Assembly: GCA_033026295.1 (NCBI GenBank)
Contig: CM065176.1
Span: forward strand, 11,325,945-11,389,944
DNA: 64,000 nt
Direction: 5' to 3'
Origin: Channa striata
Taxonomy: Eukaryota; Chordata; Actinopteri; Anabantiformes; Channidae
A program made the translations under genes and the position numbers. Each line of letters begins with the position of its first letter. Within the stretch, counting starts at the first letter, position 1. The notes below the pieces were generated by a model, which worked only from the letters and a program-made list of their open reading frames with translations, was not told the DNA's origin and did no database searches. This document shows positions 9,886 through 23,010 of the stretch, piece by piece.

Positions 9886-12800
9886 TATATAATTTTAACA
9901 TGAGTTCAAAAAACTCAAAATTTAATTCTGCTGGAATCTGTTCAGGAAACAGTAACCATGGCAACAAATATACCAAACGTTAAAACAGGTGCTTTTGTAA
10001 CCAAATCCATGTATTTGGCACATTAAGTCAATTAAAAAGTTTGGAGGTGCCATGCTTCCATGTTGTCTTCTCTATAATAATTTCATAACTTGTGGTCAGT
10101 TTGCAGTCTAAAAATAAACTACTAATAACATTTAAAATAAGGTCTTTCTGATGCCAGATGACATAAATATTCACAGATACGCAGATACATTTAAGCGTAC
10201 TGTACAATTCTGTCTAGTCTTCAACACAGCTGTGTCAAGGACACCCAAATAGAGATGGAGACAATCTACAGAATTGCTTTGGAATAACTGCCAATATAAT
10301 ATTTATAATGGCAACAAACAGGGTGTAGTGGTGCACTTGTGTGGCCGGAATAAGTAAAATGAAAGACAAATGACCTCTGAGGAAGGATATTGAAAACATG
10401 TTTTTTTTTTTCACGTGTTTCATAGACGGAAAAACGTAACAAGCTTTGAAAGAGGAAAGGAAATACATGTTTTGGTCATAATCACAGGAGAGTGGAATCA
10501 GTTGCTCAAATAATAAAAATAAAAAAAAAACACCATAATTTCTTTCCTGTTCCCTACCAGGACTTCCATATTTAAGGGCCCAAGATTTTGTGTTATTTTG
10601 TGTTGTGTTTATTATCATGTTGTTATTGTAGTTACTCAAGACTTTTGAGGTAGAGAGTGACTTACAAAGCCTTTCTTTTTTAAGCGTTCTTTCTTTTTCC
10701 TTTGTCTCAGACAATACTGCAGCTCCTCCAGGATTAAAGGGTCTATTATAGCCTGCAGCCAAATACTGTTGTGCCTTAAAAATAATCGCTGGAATATGTA
10801 AAATCACTTTCTGAGCCCAGGAAACAGCACAGCGGGGAGGCTAAAAAGAAAGAAGGTTATGCAATCACATCTCTAAGTTCTGGTAAAAGTATGGCTGCAT
10901 TTGACAATTGAAAAAAAGAAGAAGAAAGGCTGGTCTAACGATCAAACAATAAATTATTAATTTGTACATAGATGAGGAACATAGTTTATTAAATTGTAGA
11001 CGAGGTTCCCCATTTCCATGTGGTATTACAGCTTTTAGACCTTAAAGGCGCATCATCTGGTGACATGTTTATGTTTTCAATTTTCTAAAATGATTTTCCC
11101 AGGCTTTTTTAAGATGCAGCAGCCTCTCTGATCTTTGTGTTGTTTGAACAGAGAAAGTTTGAGTAACAATAATCTGATTAAATGGAAAGGCCAATGCAGT
11201 GCAGTGTGAGGGATTAAATGATAATAGAGACTTTCTATGTATTACTCAGAAAGTTCTGATGCTGAATTGGAACACAAACAATTTAAGTAGTCTGCCAGTT
11301 CCATTCACACATGTTTGGAGGCAAAATTGAGTTTATTGTATTGATTGACACACAGGTTTGAAATGATTAAATTATTGTCCAGAGGTTGCTTATCTTAAAA
11401 GAAGACGCTGGGATCGGTGCTGCTGGCAGAACTGTCTGAGAAGCTGTAGATTTTCTCTAAAATACCGTGACAGGTCATAAAAGGTATCAGCCTTTTTTTT
11501 TTCTTTTTTTTTTTTGATTATTTTTTCTTTAAAACTGTGATGGGAAAGAGGATTAGGAGGGAGGCCTATAGCTACTCACCAAGATTCAAGGAACAAAATC
11601 AATTTCATAAATGTTTGAAGCAAAAACCTATCAGGCAAGCGCCTAAAAAAAAAAAAAGCTAATCATGTAAAGAACGAGGTTGATGTAGGCCCATGCTCTG
11701 TTTGTGCACATCACATTAGGAAATCCTCTTTTAACTCTGTGTAACATAAAAAAAGGATATGATGAGAATTTTGCATTCAGAGTTCAGAAATGTTATAGGT
11801 GCATTTAAATGGAAGCAATATAGTATTAGATACATTTATTAGAATAAAACATCACAAATGGTCGGAAACATTCTTTATTTTACTGTTTACTTCTGAAGTA
11901 CAACATATTGTATGAAGGGTTTTGCTGTTACTTAAAGCCAAAATGTATGACGTGGAAAGAATATATCCATGCACATGTATTTTGCAGCTTTTCACTTCAA
12001 TGAAAGTTGCTACAAAGAGGGAAAAAAGTCATTTGCCTTTTCACCTTCATATTGGGAGCAGAGTTAGCTCGGTGCTCTGTTTTCCTCGGCACTGGTGTTT
12101 GTACTTTGTCCCGCTGGCAGCAAAGCTTCTAACCATCTGACTTTTACCTGAGAGAGCCTGAGGTTTTTTGACTGTTGTTGTGGCTGTTGTGTGAGACACA
12201 GACTGAGTCAGACTCAACTACAAGGGCTTCGCAAGGCCACTTTCCCACTGGCGGGTCCTGGGGCATAAAGTCACATCAGTTCTCTCCGGAGGCTGCGGGG
12301 TCAAGAGAAGAAACAAACACAGAGAGCAGGTGGCTTTCGGATCACTGATGTGTGGATGAGCCGGTGTGTGGTTGGTGCTGTGTCGTCTGCATGATACAGA
12401 ATGTCACTCTTCAGTTATTTTACAGCTACGCTTCCAGTTCCAGTCTGCAGACATGTTTGTGGTGACACAAAACATTAATCTTCAAAGAATGCAACCTATG
12501 GCCAGGAGAAATTGTCTCTGAGACGTTGTAGCTAAACAGGGAGGGATTGGTTATAATCAGCTCTGGACGATTCCTCATTCAGGGGCGTAAAACTCCTGTG
12601 GAGAAAACAGCATCATCATGACGTTGCCTGCAGACCAGGGTCAGACGACTACACATTGCACACACACACACGCTTTTTCCCACACTACAGTAAAGAACAT
12701 GCAAGAAAGATGTGCACACATCAGGAAAACTACAGACCATGTTGGGACACGTTGTTTTTTGAAACATGGATAAAATAAATTTTGAAAATTAACTAGAACA

Positions 12801-15800
12801 CTGGTTGTTTGGGTTATTTTATTAACCTGAAATGTGTATTTCATTGTATTTAAAGGCTAAATCTCAAAATGACTCTTTGAGCTTTGGAGTTTTTATTATT
12901 GTTACTCGTATTTTTTTTTTTTGATTTATCTGTAAAGTGCCAACTTTGTAAAGTCTACAGTATTTCAACATGAGCACTGTAAGTTCAAATTAATAATTGC
13001 TCAAATTTTCTGTTTAGAGTATTGAGGTATGAAACTGGTTAGTGTGCGTATTACTGACCCTGTACAATTTTAATTAATAAATCTACACAGAGTTAGTAAC
13101 TGTGAATTTACCTTAAATTTACTGTTAGTTTTGTGTAATTGCATTTGTGTTTCGGAATATTTCCTGCCGCAGACTTGGTATCTCCAACTTATACGGATCT
13201 TTAACAGTGACATAGATGATGCTCTGGGGTTTGATGGTATAACGGCTTCTGTGCGGAGGGAAACTACTGTATGACAGTACTCAAAGAGCAAAATTCAGAT
13301 GTGTTTGTCCATTCTTCCATGTTCAGCTGGAATGTGTGTTGAAGTGTCAGCAAACCAAACCAGAAATCCTTTAGCCTCTCACCACCTACTCATGGGGAAT
13401 CCAGAATCATTTCCAAGCCAGTCTGGCTCTGCTGGAATGCCTCCACTGGGAGGTGCCTGGAAGGCATCCTAATCAATGGCTGATTCACCCCAACTGGCTC
13501 TTTCCAATGCAAATGAGCAGAATCTCCTTTCTGGTCTATTTCGGGATGTTTGAGCTTCCCACATCACTTCTAAGCAGAAACATACACAACCTGTGGGGAA
13601 CTAACTTTTGTGGTGTGTGTCTGTGTTTCAGTCATATTTCACTCTCTGTCGTGTTTTTTTTAGAATCAACATCACAAAACACGATATTGCAATACCCGAG
13701 TGTATCAATATGTTTTTCACACTCCTACAAAGGCAACACATATGGCAGTGATGCAGTCACAGCCGTCGCATCGCTGATAGTGCAGCCACTGTAAGAAACA
13801 CCAGCTTCACCTATTGAATTTGAAACAGACGGTGACTGCAGTTGACAGTTGTCTTCTCGTTTCATCGTATTGTTCGTGCCTGCCATTTAGCTGTCAGGTA
13901 AGGTTAAGGCCAGTTTCCATTTTGGACAAGGACTAGCAATATGCACTTGTATTTACAGTACATAGTACATCTGGGGATACTGAGATTGACACATTCCATA
14001 CATGCACACTACAAAACAACTCCAGACAGTTGCCACATTTGAAGACCCCCCCCCCCTTTATTTGTTGTATTTATTGACATGAAAAAAAAACTGCTAGATT
14101 GTTTTAGCGCTTCACAAGAAGCCTGTAAAAGATGATGGGTTTAAACATTGCATATCTTTAGTGTATGAAACAAATAGTTTAATTTTGTAGCATACACAGG
14201 CAGTTTGTGCCTGCACAAATATTTGATCAGTCCAGACCCTCAAAGAAAAATTCATGTCCCCAATATAGTAGCAGACACTGAAAGTGTGAATCAGCCTTTC
14301 TGTAGACACGAGAACATTGTAACTTCTACGAAAAGTTACACATTCAAACAAACCATTAAGGAAACCAGTTCGTTTTAATTTATGTCACTGTTAAAATTCT
14401 AATCACCAGCTGGTGAGCAGTTATTGCGAGCTGATTTACAATTTGTTTTCAAATCATTTATTTATGGCAGGGACCTCACTCGTGATTCATCTTTGCTTTT
14501 TCTTTTTGACTTCTTTCTTCAGCGCTGTTATTCAGAAACCAACCACAGTGAGACGCATACATGCTCCACGTGTAAGGCAACCGTGACTATTCTAATGCAG
14601 TTACAGTAGAGACTCAACCTTTATATTTGTATGGAGAGTATTGCTGCTTATTGATTTTTCTCTCCTAACAAAAGCCCTGCAAAAGGTGAAAGCAACATAT
14701 CAGTGATTACTGATTAGGCCGACTCAGATCTGGAGCTCTCTGCTACTGAGAGGCTGTCAGATTTCCTTCCCTCCTTCATCCTTTTCGTCCTGCCTGTCGG
14801 CCAGCAGACTGGACAGAAGGTCAGAGAGTTGATCTGTGCCAAAACTCTCAGGATTTCACCCCTACCAACCCCACCCCCCCTTCCCCATTTCTCTCGTTTT
14901 CCCTTTCAGATATGCAGATTCTGGACCTCCTAATGAGAATGTGTTACTCCCAGATACCATCTGTTCAGCTTGCACTCTGTATGAGAAAATAAAAGGCATG
15001 TGACATCATTCCAACGAGACTGATTAATCAAAGTCATTGGGTAGTTGCCCTTTGCAGAAGTGTGTCACAGTCTGTGTTCAGTACATTTCCTGTGTCCAAC
15101 TAAAAACCGCATGTGAAAATGTATTATGAATATGGAAAAAGGAACATCTTACGTTTATTTGTGCGTAGCTTGACATCATCAGGCATGTGTAGGATGTCCA
15201 GAAACACAAAATGACAGAATATTTGTAGAGGCACACACATGGGCACAGCATTCCACTGAGGTAGAAGAATTGGAAGAATATGGGAATAATATGTTTATCT
15301 TAGAAGAGATGAAAAAAAGAATATTGTTTGAATAATGAAAGACATTTATCAAGGGATCAGATTAATAATGCAGAGAGGGCTCTGTTCTGCAGGCCTGTCT
15401 TTTGAACCTGGCCATGCTATAAATATGCAAAACTCGTTCATTTCTCATTATTCAGTGCTGTTCTCCATCATAGCTGTAATGTCTTTGTTGAAAATCTAAA
15501 AATTACTACTGTAGAAATAATTGTAGGTGTCAGGCATGTAGGGTTGTGCTGAATTGTGTTTATTTTGTCAAATATTTAATCTTGAATTTTTGAGTCAGTA
15601 TGCAGCATATGATTTCTGGTGTCATACCTGCATAAATTTTACTCTCTAAATTTGAGTAAAAATCTGCGAGGTGGATTGTGCCGTGTGGTTGCCTTCATCT
15701 CAGCAAGCGTCCCGCAGTCACTGTCAAGATGGGGCATTCCTGCGCGCTTAGTGCTCACCGCTGTTATTCCAATCAAATCTAGTCCTGTCTGTGGGCATGA

Positions 15801-16514
15801 ACATCCTCTTTCCCAAATATGAAACGACAGCCGAGAGTGCTGCTTTGGTTGGCCAATCAAAGCTCCAAACAGCTCCAGGATCCTCTACAGTGATTACCAG
15901 GACAACCTATGCTGGACTAGACACAGGCCGGGAGCGTCAGAAAAAGAACAGTGACTTAATAACACAGGAAGAGCCAGCGGCCATGCTGCCTCATGCACGG
16001 CACACACGGACACAATTGGGATGCAAATTACAAAGTTACAGTCTAAGTCGCTTCACCCATAGCTGTTAACTGAGAAAACTGTTGAAGAATGTCGCATAGG
16101 AAAGACATGAACTAATATTAATGCCAGTGGGCACGTATAGCAGCGGATGAAGAAATATCTTGAGAAATTATCTTATCTAATCCAAAGACAGATGAGAATA
16201 TGCATTACAGTTTAATCTTTATGCATACTGGGAGTAGATGCAATAGGAAAAACCCCCATACAAAACTATCTGCATAATGTAAATGACAGACACTGGACCT
16301 GCTCACAGCTGCTAATTCGTCTTCCCCGGGAATTTGTATATTTATGGCACACAGTGCAAACACGGCGTTCTGTTCGTGAGCACGTCTAGAGAAGCTGGAA
16401 AGTGAAACACTAAGGTTTGCTTACAGATTTGCAATTATGTACAACTATTAATGCATAAAAACAGTGAAGACTTGAGTTTGGCAGTACATCTATCGTGTGA
16501 TATTGGTCTGAGTA
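9886..16514. other. Non-coding, no recognised gene
   Basis: Moderately AT-rich with many homopolymer runs, including an 11-C run at 14046-14056. I recognise no domain, RNA gene or repeat family. Parts such as 15360-15470 and 10690-10830 look compositionally like conserved non-coding sequence, which cannot be shown from one sequence. Confidence 0.5.
10235..10807 (-). other. 190-codon open frame, probably not coding
   Basis: This is the longest open frame in the window. A splice-acceptor-like tract (TTCTTTCTTTTTAG on the minus strand, ending near 10841) lies just upstream. The predicted product starts with an ordinary-looking segment (AAGYNRPFNPGGAAVLSE), then becomes Asn/Lys-rich and hydrophobic with no domain I recognise. 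Length alone is weak evidence in AT-rich sequence of this size. It could be chance, or a short true exon at the upstream end read through into intron. Confidence 0.15.
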
Positions 16515-16862
16515 AAGGTGGAGTGGTTTGCACTTCTGTGCCACGACTAGAAGGTCCCTGGCTTAACTCCAGGTGGAACCTTTGTGTGTGGGTTTCCTCT
16601 GGTTTCCTCCCACAGACCAAAGACATTCCAGTTAGGTTAACCGGTGACTCTGAAGAATAGCCGTAGGTGAATGTGAGTGGTTGTCCGTCTGTGTATGTCT
16701 CTCTGTACTGGTCCTGAGATAGACTGCAAACCTGTCCAGAGTGTATCCAGTCTCTTGCCCAGTGACAGCTAGGACAGACTCTATCCCATGAACCTAAACA
16801 GGAGAAGATGGATGGATGGATGGATGGATGGATGGATGGATGGATGGATGGATGGATGGATG
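16515..16862 (+). mobile_element. tRNA-derived SINE with (GATG)n tail
   Basis: A degenerate tRNA-like head (GGTTTGCACTTCTGTGCC, then a B-box relic GGCTTAACTCC) is followed by the conserved body found across teleosts: GGTTTCCTCCCACAGACCAA, GACATTCCAGTTAGGTTAA, a GTGAATGTGAGTGGTTGT block, ACCTGTCCAGAGTGTATCC and TGCCCAGTGACAGCTAGGA. It ends in a perfect GATG microsatellite. Two reverse-strand partial copies lie at 29010-29135 and 63155-63260. The body may be a LINE-derived tail; I do not assign a family name. Confidence 0.7.
16807..16862 (+). repeat. (GATG)n microsatellite
   Basis: About 14 uninterrupted GATG units forming the SINE tail. Confidence 0.95.
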
Positions 16863-17477
16863 GTGTTTGCTTTTTGACTGATGCTAATTAAATGAGGACT
16901 CCTTCATCTCAGAAGTCAACACAGTATAGCTATGCGATAGCTTTCAACAAAATAGCTTACTGGTTATGCTGACTTTAGTTTAGAAGACGCAACATGAAGT
17001 CAAACACTTTTCAAAATTTTTAAGTAACTGAAAGACATTTTACTCGGCAAGCATTGTCCTTTTGCTTTGAACTCAGAGGTAATTTTGGACTGATGTATTT
17101 TCCTATCCACAGTGAGACAATAATTCAGTGTATTTCCAAACATATCTGGATGTTCCCTTAAAAGCCAGTGTTGAATAAAAATGCTTCAAAATATATACAC
17201 CTCTAAGATTTAGTTTCAGTTATTTGCTACTGGCTGCAGGAGCCACATATAACAAAACCTTTGTACTTGAATAAGTTTAGAATCTTTGTACAGTGACTAA
17301 AGTCAAGACTAGCTCTTCCAAATAGAGTTCACAGTAGCTTAAAACTATTGGTCATATAAATTTGCTATTTATAAATAAATAATGAATGAAAGGTATCGCC
17401 CGAACATTTCAAAATCCCCCACTTTTTATAACTAATTATAAAACCTCACTGATGAGTCAAATGCAGCAAGGAATGTA

Positions 17478-17895
17478 CAGATTTACGTGTTGGAAAAACT
17501 AAAGGCAATTACAAATGCATGGCTCAACACAGGAGAGACAGCTCCTCAGGACAAAACCCAAGACTAGTCTCACTCCTTTAGGGACAGCGATTTCCACATC
17601 CTAGACATAGAAGACTGTTATTTTGAACAAGGTGTTAGAGAATTGATTTATGTCAGAATGGATCACGCTCTGAACAGAGGAGGTGGCCTACGACACCACT
17701 TATCAGACTCTTACATTAGTTCTTTCATCACTCCCAAGGTGGTTCCAGTCATTCACACATTAACTCATGTGGCTCCAACAACACGTATGAAAGAAACAAC
17801 ACCCCAGTGACCATCGGCGTGTTGACGACTTAACGACAGCCGCGGCCTCTCCGAGCCAGTTCATCACAACTGATGAAGCCTCGGGATGACGCTGA
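17478..17895 (+). mobile_element. Penelope-like retroelement, 3' part
   Basis: The sequence encodes, in shifted frames, the C-terminal GIY-YIG endonuclease of a Penelope-like element, followed by the family's characteristic 3' segment near 17850-17895 (ACTGATGAAGCCTCGGGATG). A YVG-type start (17482-17495) is frameshifted by two bases, then VGKTKGNYKCMAQHRRDSSS (about 17490-17550) leads to a stop, and the frame resumes at 17583. The RT domain is not present upstream, so this is a 5'-truncated copy. Confidence 0.75.
17583..17810 (+). pseudogene. Penelope GIY-YIG endonuclease C-terminal relic
   Basis: A 75-codon open stretch without a proper start. It reads DSDFHILDIEDCYFEQGVRE, then LIYVRMDHALNRGGGLRHHL, and corresponds to the family pattern VHILDREERWFERGVKEAIYV with LNRGGGLRHHLSPTY. 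The Glu of the xKEA/RE position and the Asn-Arg-Gly-Gly-Gly-Leu-Arg block are kept, while the Arg-Glu-Glu-Arg-Trp-Phe stretch has changed to IEDCYF. In the family this domain nicks target DNA for reverse transcription. A stop just upstream (near 17577) separates it from the N-terminal half, so the copy is inactive. Confidence 0.78.
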
Positions 17896-18527
17896 CCTGG
17901 GTGAGTGGGAATCTCCACAGGTGGTGCAGTTCAGAGCATTTCTAAAATCATTTTAATCTAGAGGTGACTCGTTGTCTTTATGGTTCTAGAAAATCAAATC
18001 AGCAACTGTGCTGCTTAGATATCAGATGGCAGCTGTTTAATTATAAATCCTTATGACATGGTTTATGGTGCTGAAATATCACACCTCACTGTAATATGCA
18101 TTCTCCTTTTTGCCCTTCTGCTTAGTATGTTTTACTTCGATTTCAGGTTTCTTTATGCCCCCCACAATCTGAATAACTTGAGGGTTAATTTTAAATAATA
18201 ATTATAATAATAACAATATGGTGTAAAATCCCAAGAGCAAATGCTTTAAAAAGTGACAGTCACTGAATCTCACAGCATCCATTTGGACTGTCTCTTTTGA
18301 ATTTCCATTTGTATTTGGACTCTGTCGCACAGTGGAGTAAACATCCAGTTCACAGCTCCAAACCAGCTGGCCAGCGTTGATGCTGGACAATGTGTGTGGT
18401 GTATGGACTGTGGAAAAAGATACAAACAGCTGAAACACAGAGTTACTGAAGCCCGTCTGAACAGAACCCAGCTGTTCCCCCGACCGCAAAATCACTTGTT
18501 TCTTAAATCTCTTGTTTTGCCCACGTT

Positions 18528-18994
18528 ATAAAGTTTCACCAGGGTTGGCCCGTTGCGTAGGTGACAGAGGTGGTCGCCAAGGCGGCCTACGCTATGCCTT
18601 TATATAATTATTTTTTTTCATGGACAGGCTTTGACATAGCATTATTCATTGGGCATCTTTGAACACCACCTGTCAAAAAAATCCTCCTACGTCATTAACA
18701 CAATAACATTTATAGTATTGCAATTCTTGCTGCAAGGAACATTTGATGTTGTATTGAATTTTTAAAAATTCATTTAGAGGTTCACTTAACTGAAATTAGG
18801 ACTAAATTAACCAGATTGAATTGATAATTTACTTAAGCAAAATTAAATTTGAAATACTAAATAATAAAAAAACAACAGATTAAATAAAATTATAATGTTC
18901 ATGTCCTGAAAAAAGACCATTACAATTTATGTTTTATTCAAAAATGTCATCTGTGTGTGTATGTAAGAAAAGGGGCACAGACATAAAGTTTCAC
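18528..18994. mobile_element. 443-bp insertion flanked by 12-bp direct repeats
   Basis: ATAAAGTTTCAC occurs at 18528-18539 and again at 18983-18994. Between them the segment begins CAGGGTTGGCCCGTTGCG, which resembles a hAT-type terminus in fish repeats, and contains an inverted GCGTAGG...CCTACGC pair. The right end does not mirror the left end. The repeats look like a target-site duplication; 12 bp is longer than the 8 bp of hAT, so class is unresolved. Confidence 0.45.
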
Positions 18995-20570
18995 AATAAA
19001 TTCACATATGGTTTGAACTTAAGTATTATGACTTAATATTTTGCATCATTGGTGTAATTTCTTCATTTTTACTCAGATAAAAACTCCCTCTGGCAAATTT
19101 TCAGTTATTGTTTATTTTAGTGTTCATGTCTTTCACAGTTCTTTTTTTTTTTACATTGAAGAATTTCTAATGTCGCAAAACAAATGGACCTTTTTTATTG
19201 TGTGATTATCAATTCAAAACTGACTCTAGTTTTAACATATTAAAAATGTTAATGTACTTTAACTTTTTTCCCCAGCAAATACGCATTTGTCAAAAAAGTT
19301 TTTATGTGAGTGGATTTTTGAATTGAATTACACAGCAGTAAATACATAAAAAGTGAGATGCTGATTTGAGGTTCATCTTTTGTTTTTTCAGAATAGACGT
19401 GTCAAACAATTTTGGACCTTTTGACTGCAAGGTTTTAAAAATGTCATTGGGAAATATGTCAGAGGGATGTTTCAAAGCCTCTCTTAAAGACAGCTGAGTT
19501 ATTTTGCTCAGATGCTGTTATGAAGCTGCATTTGTTGCCTTTATATTAAGATATGTGTCCATTTTAATGTGATAAATACCGTATGTATCAGGTCTGCTGT
19601 GGGCCATGTCCTCACATGTCTTATGTCCAAAAGTGACGAGACTCGTTGAACAACTGTGTGACACATTAGCAGTTCTTCTTTTTTGGCTTTCTCTACATGT
19701 GCACCACTAGAGTAAAAGAAAAGTGTATTTATACTGTTTATTACTTTGTAAAATGCATAATTATAAATAATATAAATATTCTAAAAAGCTTCTCTAAACA
19801 AAAGCAAACAGACTGTTACCACCTCATTGTCCACAAGCCAGCTGGGCATCTGCTAAGTAGCATCACAGCAAACATCTGACCAAATGTAATCCTTAACTTC
19901 ACATCATCTTTTAAAGTATAGTATTCTCATATTGAATGAATGTAGGAATTATTAGATGTAAACTGAACGGTACATTCAGACACTGCTTTCTATGTGGGAG
20001 AAACAGACAGAAAACCCAAGACCCAGAACTGTGGATGACCCAGTACCAGTTTTCTGCCCAGACTGAGAGACTTACATGTGAGTACTCGCCAAGGCTGAGT
20101 ACTGATGCAAGTATTAAACTGTTGTGCTGGGAGTATGAGTCATTGGGCGGTGAGATCAGGAGCACGGAGGGACACTGGGCACACACTGCCGCTCCAAATC
20201 GCAGTGGTGAAGCTGAGAGCTGTCGACACACCTGAAGTTAAGTCTTCAAAGGCCCGAACAGTTAAGACACTGTCTGCACAAGTGGTCAGAGATTTCTAGT
20301 CTATGACTGACAGTCAGAGCACACAACTGGGCAACACACTGGACTGCTTGAAGTTCTAAAGGTACCTGCCGATCCCATGACAATTCTACTGCCAAAACAA
20401 GTTTGCACAGACAAAAACTCAAATAATTATCAGTGATAAATATTAAATTTGTTTAACGTCAGGCGACATGCAGAGATTTTTACTTCCAAAGGTGTCTGAG
20501 CAAAACTCAAGCTTTAGACCTCCCATTAGTTAGTTTTGGTGCATTTAACAGATATAAACTTCTAAACCAT
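18995..20570. other. Non-coding, very AT-rich
   Basis: Long T-rich and A-rich stretches. Paired opposite-strand open frames at 19911-20235 have no recognised domain. Confidence 0.5.
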
Positions 20571-20610
20571 GGCACCCATTTATTACTATAAGTGGTAATA
20601 AATGGGTGCC
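20571..20610. repeat. Perfect short hairpin (16-bp stem, 8-nt loop)
   Basis: GGCACCCATTTATTAC (20571-20586) is exactly complementary to GTAATAAATGGGTGCC (20595-20610), with TATAAGTG between. In RNA, further U-G and A-U pairs could shrink the loop. It is too short for a typical pre-miRNA and is not a terminator context in a vertebrate. Confidence 0.9.
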
Positions 20611-22849
20611 CTCAAATTTACCTGAATGAACTTTGTGTCTGTGTTTTTGGGCCCATATACAGATTAGCGACCTCCTCGAGTCGTCCTTCTCGACTCACCA
20701 CACACATCAGTTTAGATAAAATAAAATAGTCTTTCCAAATGACTCTGGACCAAATGAATCAAATTCTGATAATAAAATAATAATTTGCAGGGTTTGTGAA
20801 CCGCATGTATTCACTGTTTTATAGCCCCTGTTTTTGGGTCGTGTGATCTACGTGGAAGTTGCATTATCACCATTGAGCTCTCCACCAAACTTGCTTCACT
20901 TCGCAGTTCCGCCCTGGGGCCTTGTTTTAAACTTTTTGTCATTCCTCTGACTAAAGTGTTTGAAACTCTGGACACGCAAGCACTCAACCCTCAGGTTTCA
21001 GTGATTTGAAAACCACCATGTAACCGTGATGGATAAAGTCACATGGCCTCGCCAGTACTTTGACAACCACAGATTAATTCTGTGCGGAAACTCTGGTGGG
21101 TTCTCTGAGACAAGCTCATATCAGATGAACAGACAGACAGTCAAAACATGTTCTGTGGTCAGACAAGTCGGTGTTTCATCTTGCTTTCAGTAAAAATGGA
21201 CGTCAAGAACAAGTAATATCCTCTGCCCCGAATGATTAAGAGTAATTAAAAGGTAACATGATGTAACACCTAAAAAAACACAAAAGATCTTTTCTATTTT
21301 TTCAGATATTTATGTTGCATCAAAACATAATTCAGCCAGTGATTTTTTTTTCCTCTATGAGGCTCTCTCACAGTTGGCGACATTGAAAATTGTAATTTTT
21401 ACAAGACAAGGCTGAGGGACTTGACCTCAAATTAGTGAAACACTTTCTCCGTTGATCATTGGTGATTGCGAGTGCTTGCCTAACTCAAACCATCATCTTT
21501 CACAGAGTGCAGTCATCGGTTCTTCTTAAGGAAGAGTCTGCTCAATGTGACTGTGCCACAATGTGTCACTGAAAATTACTTTTTAAGTACTTTTTAATTT
21601 GGAAAAATGTGAGGAAACCTTTTTTTTTTTTGTAAGTAATTGCAGCATCTGTTGAAGGGCCCAGACATCATTCTACTGTTGCAAACTTAAAATATTCATC
21701 TTATGTCAGTCTTTCTTCTGTCCTCAGCTTTGAAAACCATAACAGAATGCAAGTTTAAAAGTGAAGGGGAAAAAAAACAACTCATGGCTTGGTTTCCTTT
21801 TCAAGATGTAACTATACTGATGTATTATTCAGTCCATTAAGCTGTGTCAAAAAATATGGTTAAGCCAAGTACAAAAGGTTTTCCTTTCTTTTTCAGATTG
21901 AACATCTAATACATTATACTTTTAAAGAGTTTTATTATAAACACTTAAGTGCATCATATTTGAACTTTGCTGGAAAGGGGATTCGGTTCATGCTTTTGTA
22001 TTGTGTGAGGACGAACCTGCTGCAGGTGGTAAAGACAATTTATGTTGTTTATTTATCCATTGAATGTTATGGTAACAACAATAAGAACAGGGTCAATAAT
22101 TGAAAAATATTAAATGTATTTTTAAGAATCATAAATGACAAAATTGTAAAGGAGCGTGAAATAAATGAGTTAGAGCTTTGCTTTTGCAGTATACACAAAA
22201 ACTTTGGCATCACTAGTCAATTAAACATGAGAAGTCTGCATTTGTTAAAGAAGTGATGTCTTTTAATTTCACAAATAAAGATTATTAATGACCCAAACTT
22301 TGCACAGACAGCCATTACTATTATTAAAAAAAAGTGATTGCACAGTAAATAATTATCTACATGTTGAATCTGTTACCGTATTGTGACCCAGATCTCTCTA
22401 AATGTGCCATTGTGCATTGGTTTCCACTGTCAACCATGGCAGCTATTTAATTTACTCACAGACTGTCTCCTATTCTTCCAACCCACACCCATACACAAGT
22501 TCATTTCACACACAACTTGAATTTTAAAGCAATCATTGAAACAGATGGCACTATTTGAATGCAACCAGAATGCCAAGAAATTCTTTGGACATGCTGAGTT
22601 TAACAGACATCTAATGCAATCCATGTTTTCACAGGCAGGGACCTGATGTGTGCTACATTTCTTCTTCCCTGCTTTAACCTTTATAGTCATAATTTGCATG
22701 GTCAAATCATATAGCCACAAATGTAATACTGTTCCATTCTAAGGACATATGCTGTATCCAGTAGATCATGAGAATCATAACTCGACAAATGTATCTTGCC
22801 GTTGACCTTGTATATTTCTTTTTTCAGTTTCAAAGCTGCATTAATTAAG
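20611..22849. other. Non-coding, no recognised gene
   Basis: No domain, RNA gene or repeat family recognised. Contains poly(T) runs near 21345 and 21620. Confidence 0.5.
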
Positions 22850-23010
22850 GTTTAAGGTATCTTTATTGATCCCACGACGGGGAAATTTATATGTTACACA
22901 GCTCCCAGATGTACAAAGCAACAAGAAAGTGCAAGTAATGTGCAAAAAATTAAATTCAAGTCCATTTACAAGTATACAATGTATAACTTCTACAGAATAT
23001 TTACAATATT
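22850..23010 (+). repeat. Teleost interspersed repeat (TTTATTGATCCC type)
   Basis: GTATCTTTATTGATCCCACG followed by ACGGGGAAATTTATATGTTA and a CAGCTCCCAGATGTACAAAG segment matches a repeat I know from many fish genomes, often seen as a retroelement 3' end. I cannot assign the family. Confidence 0.5.
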
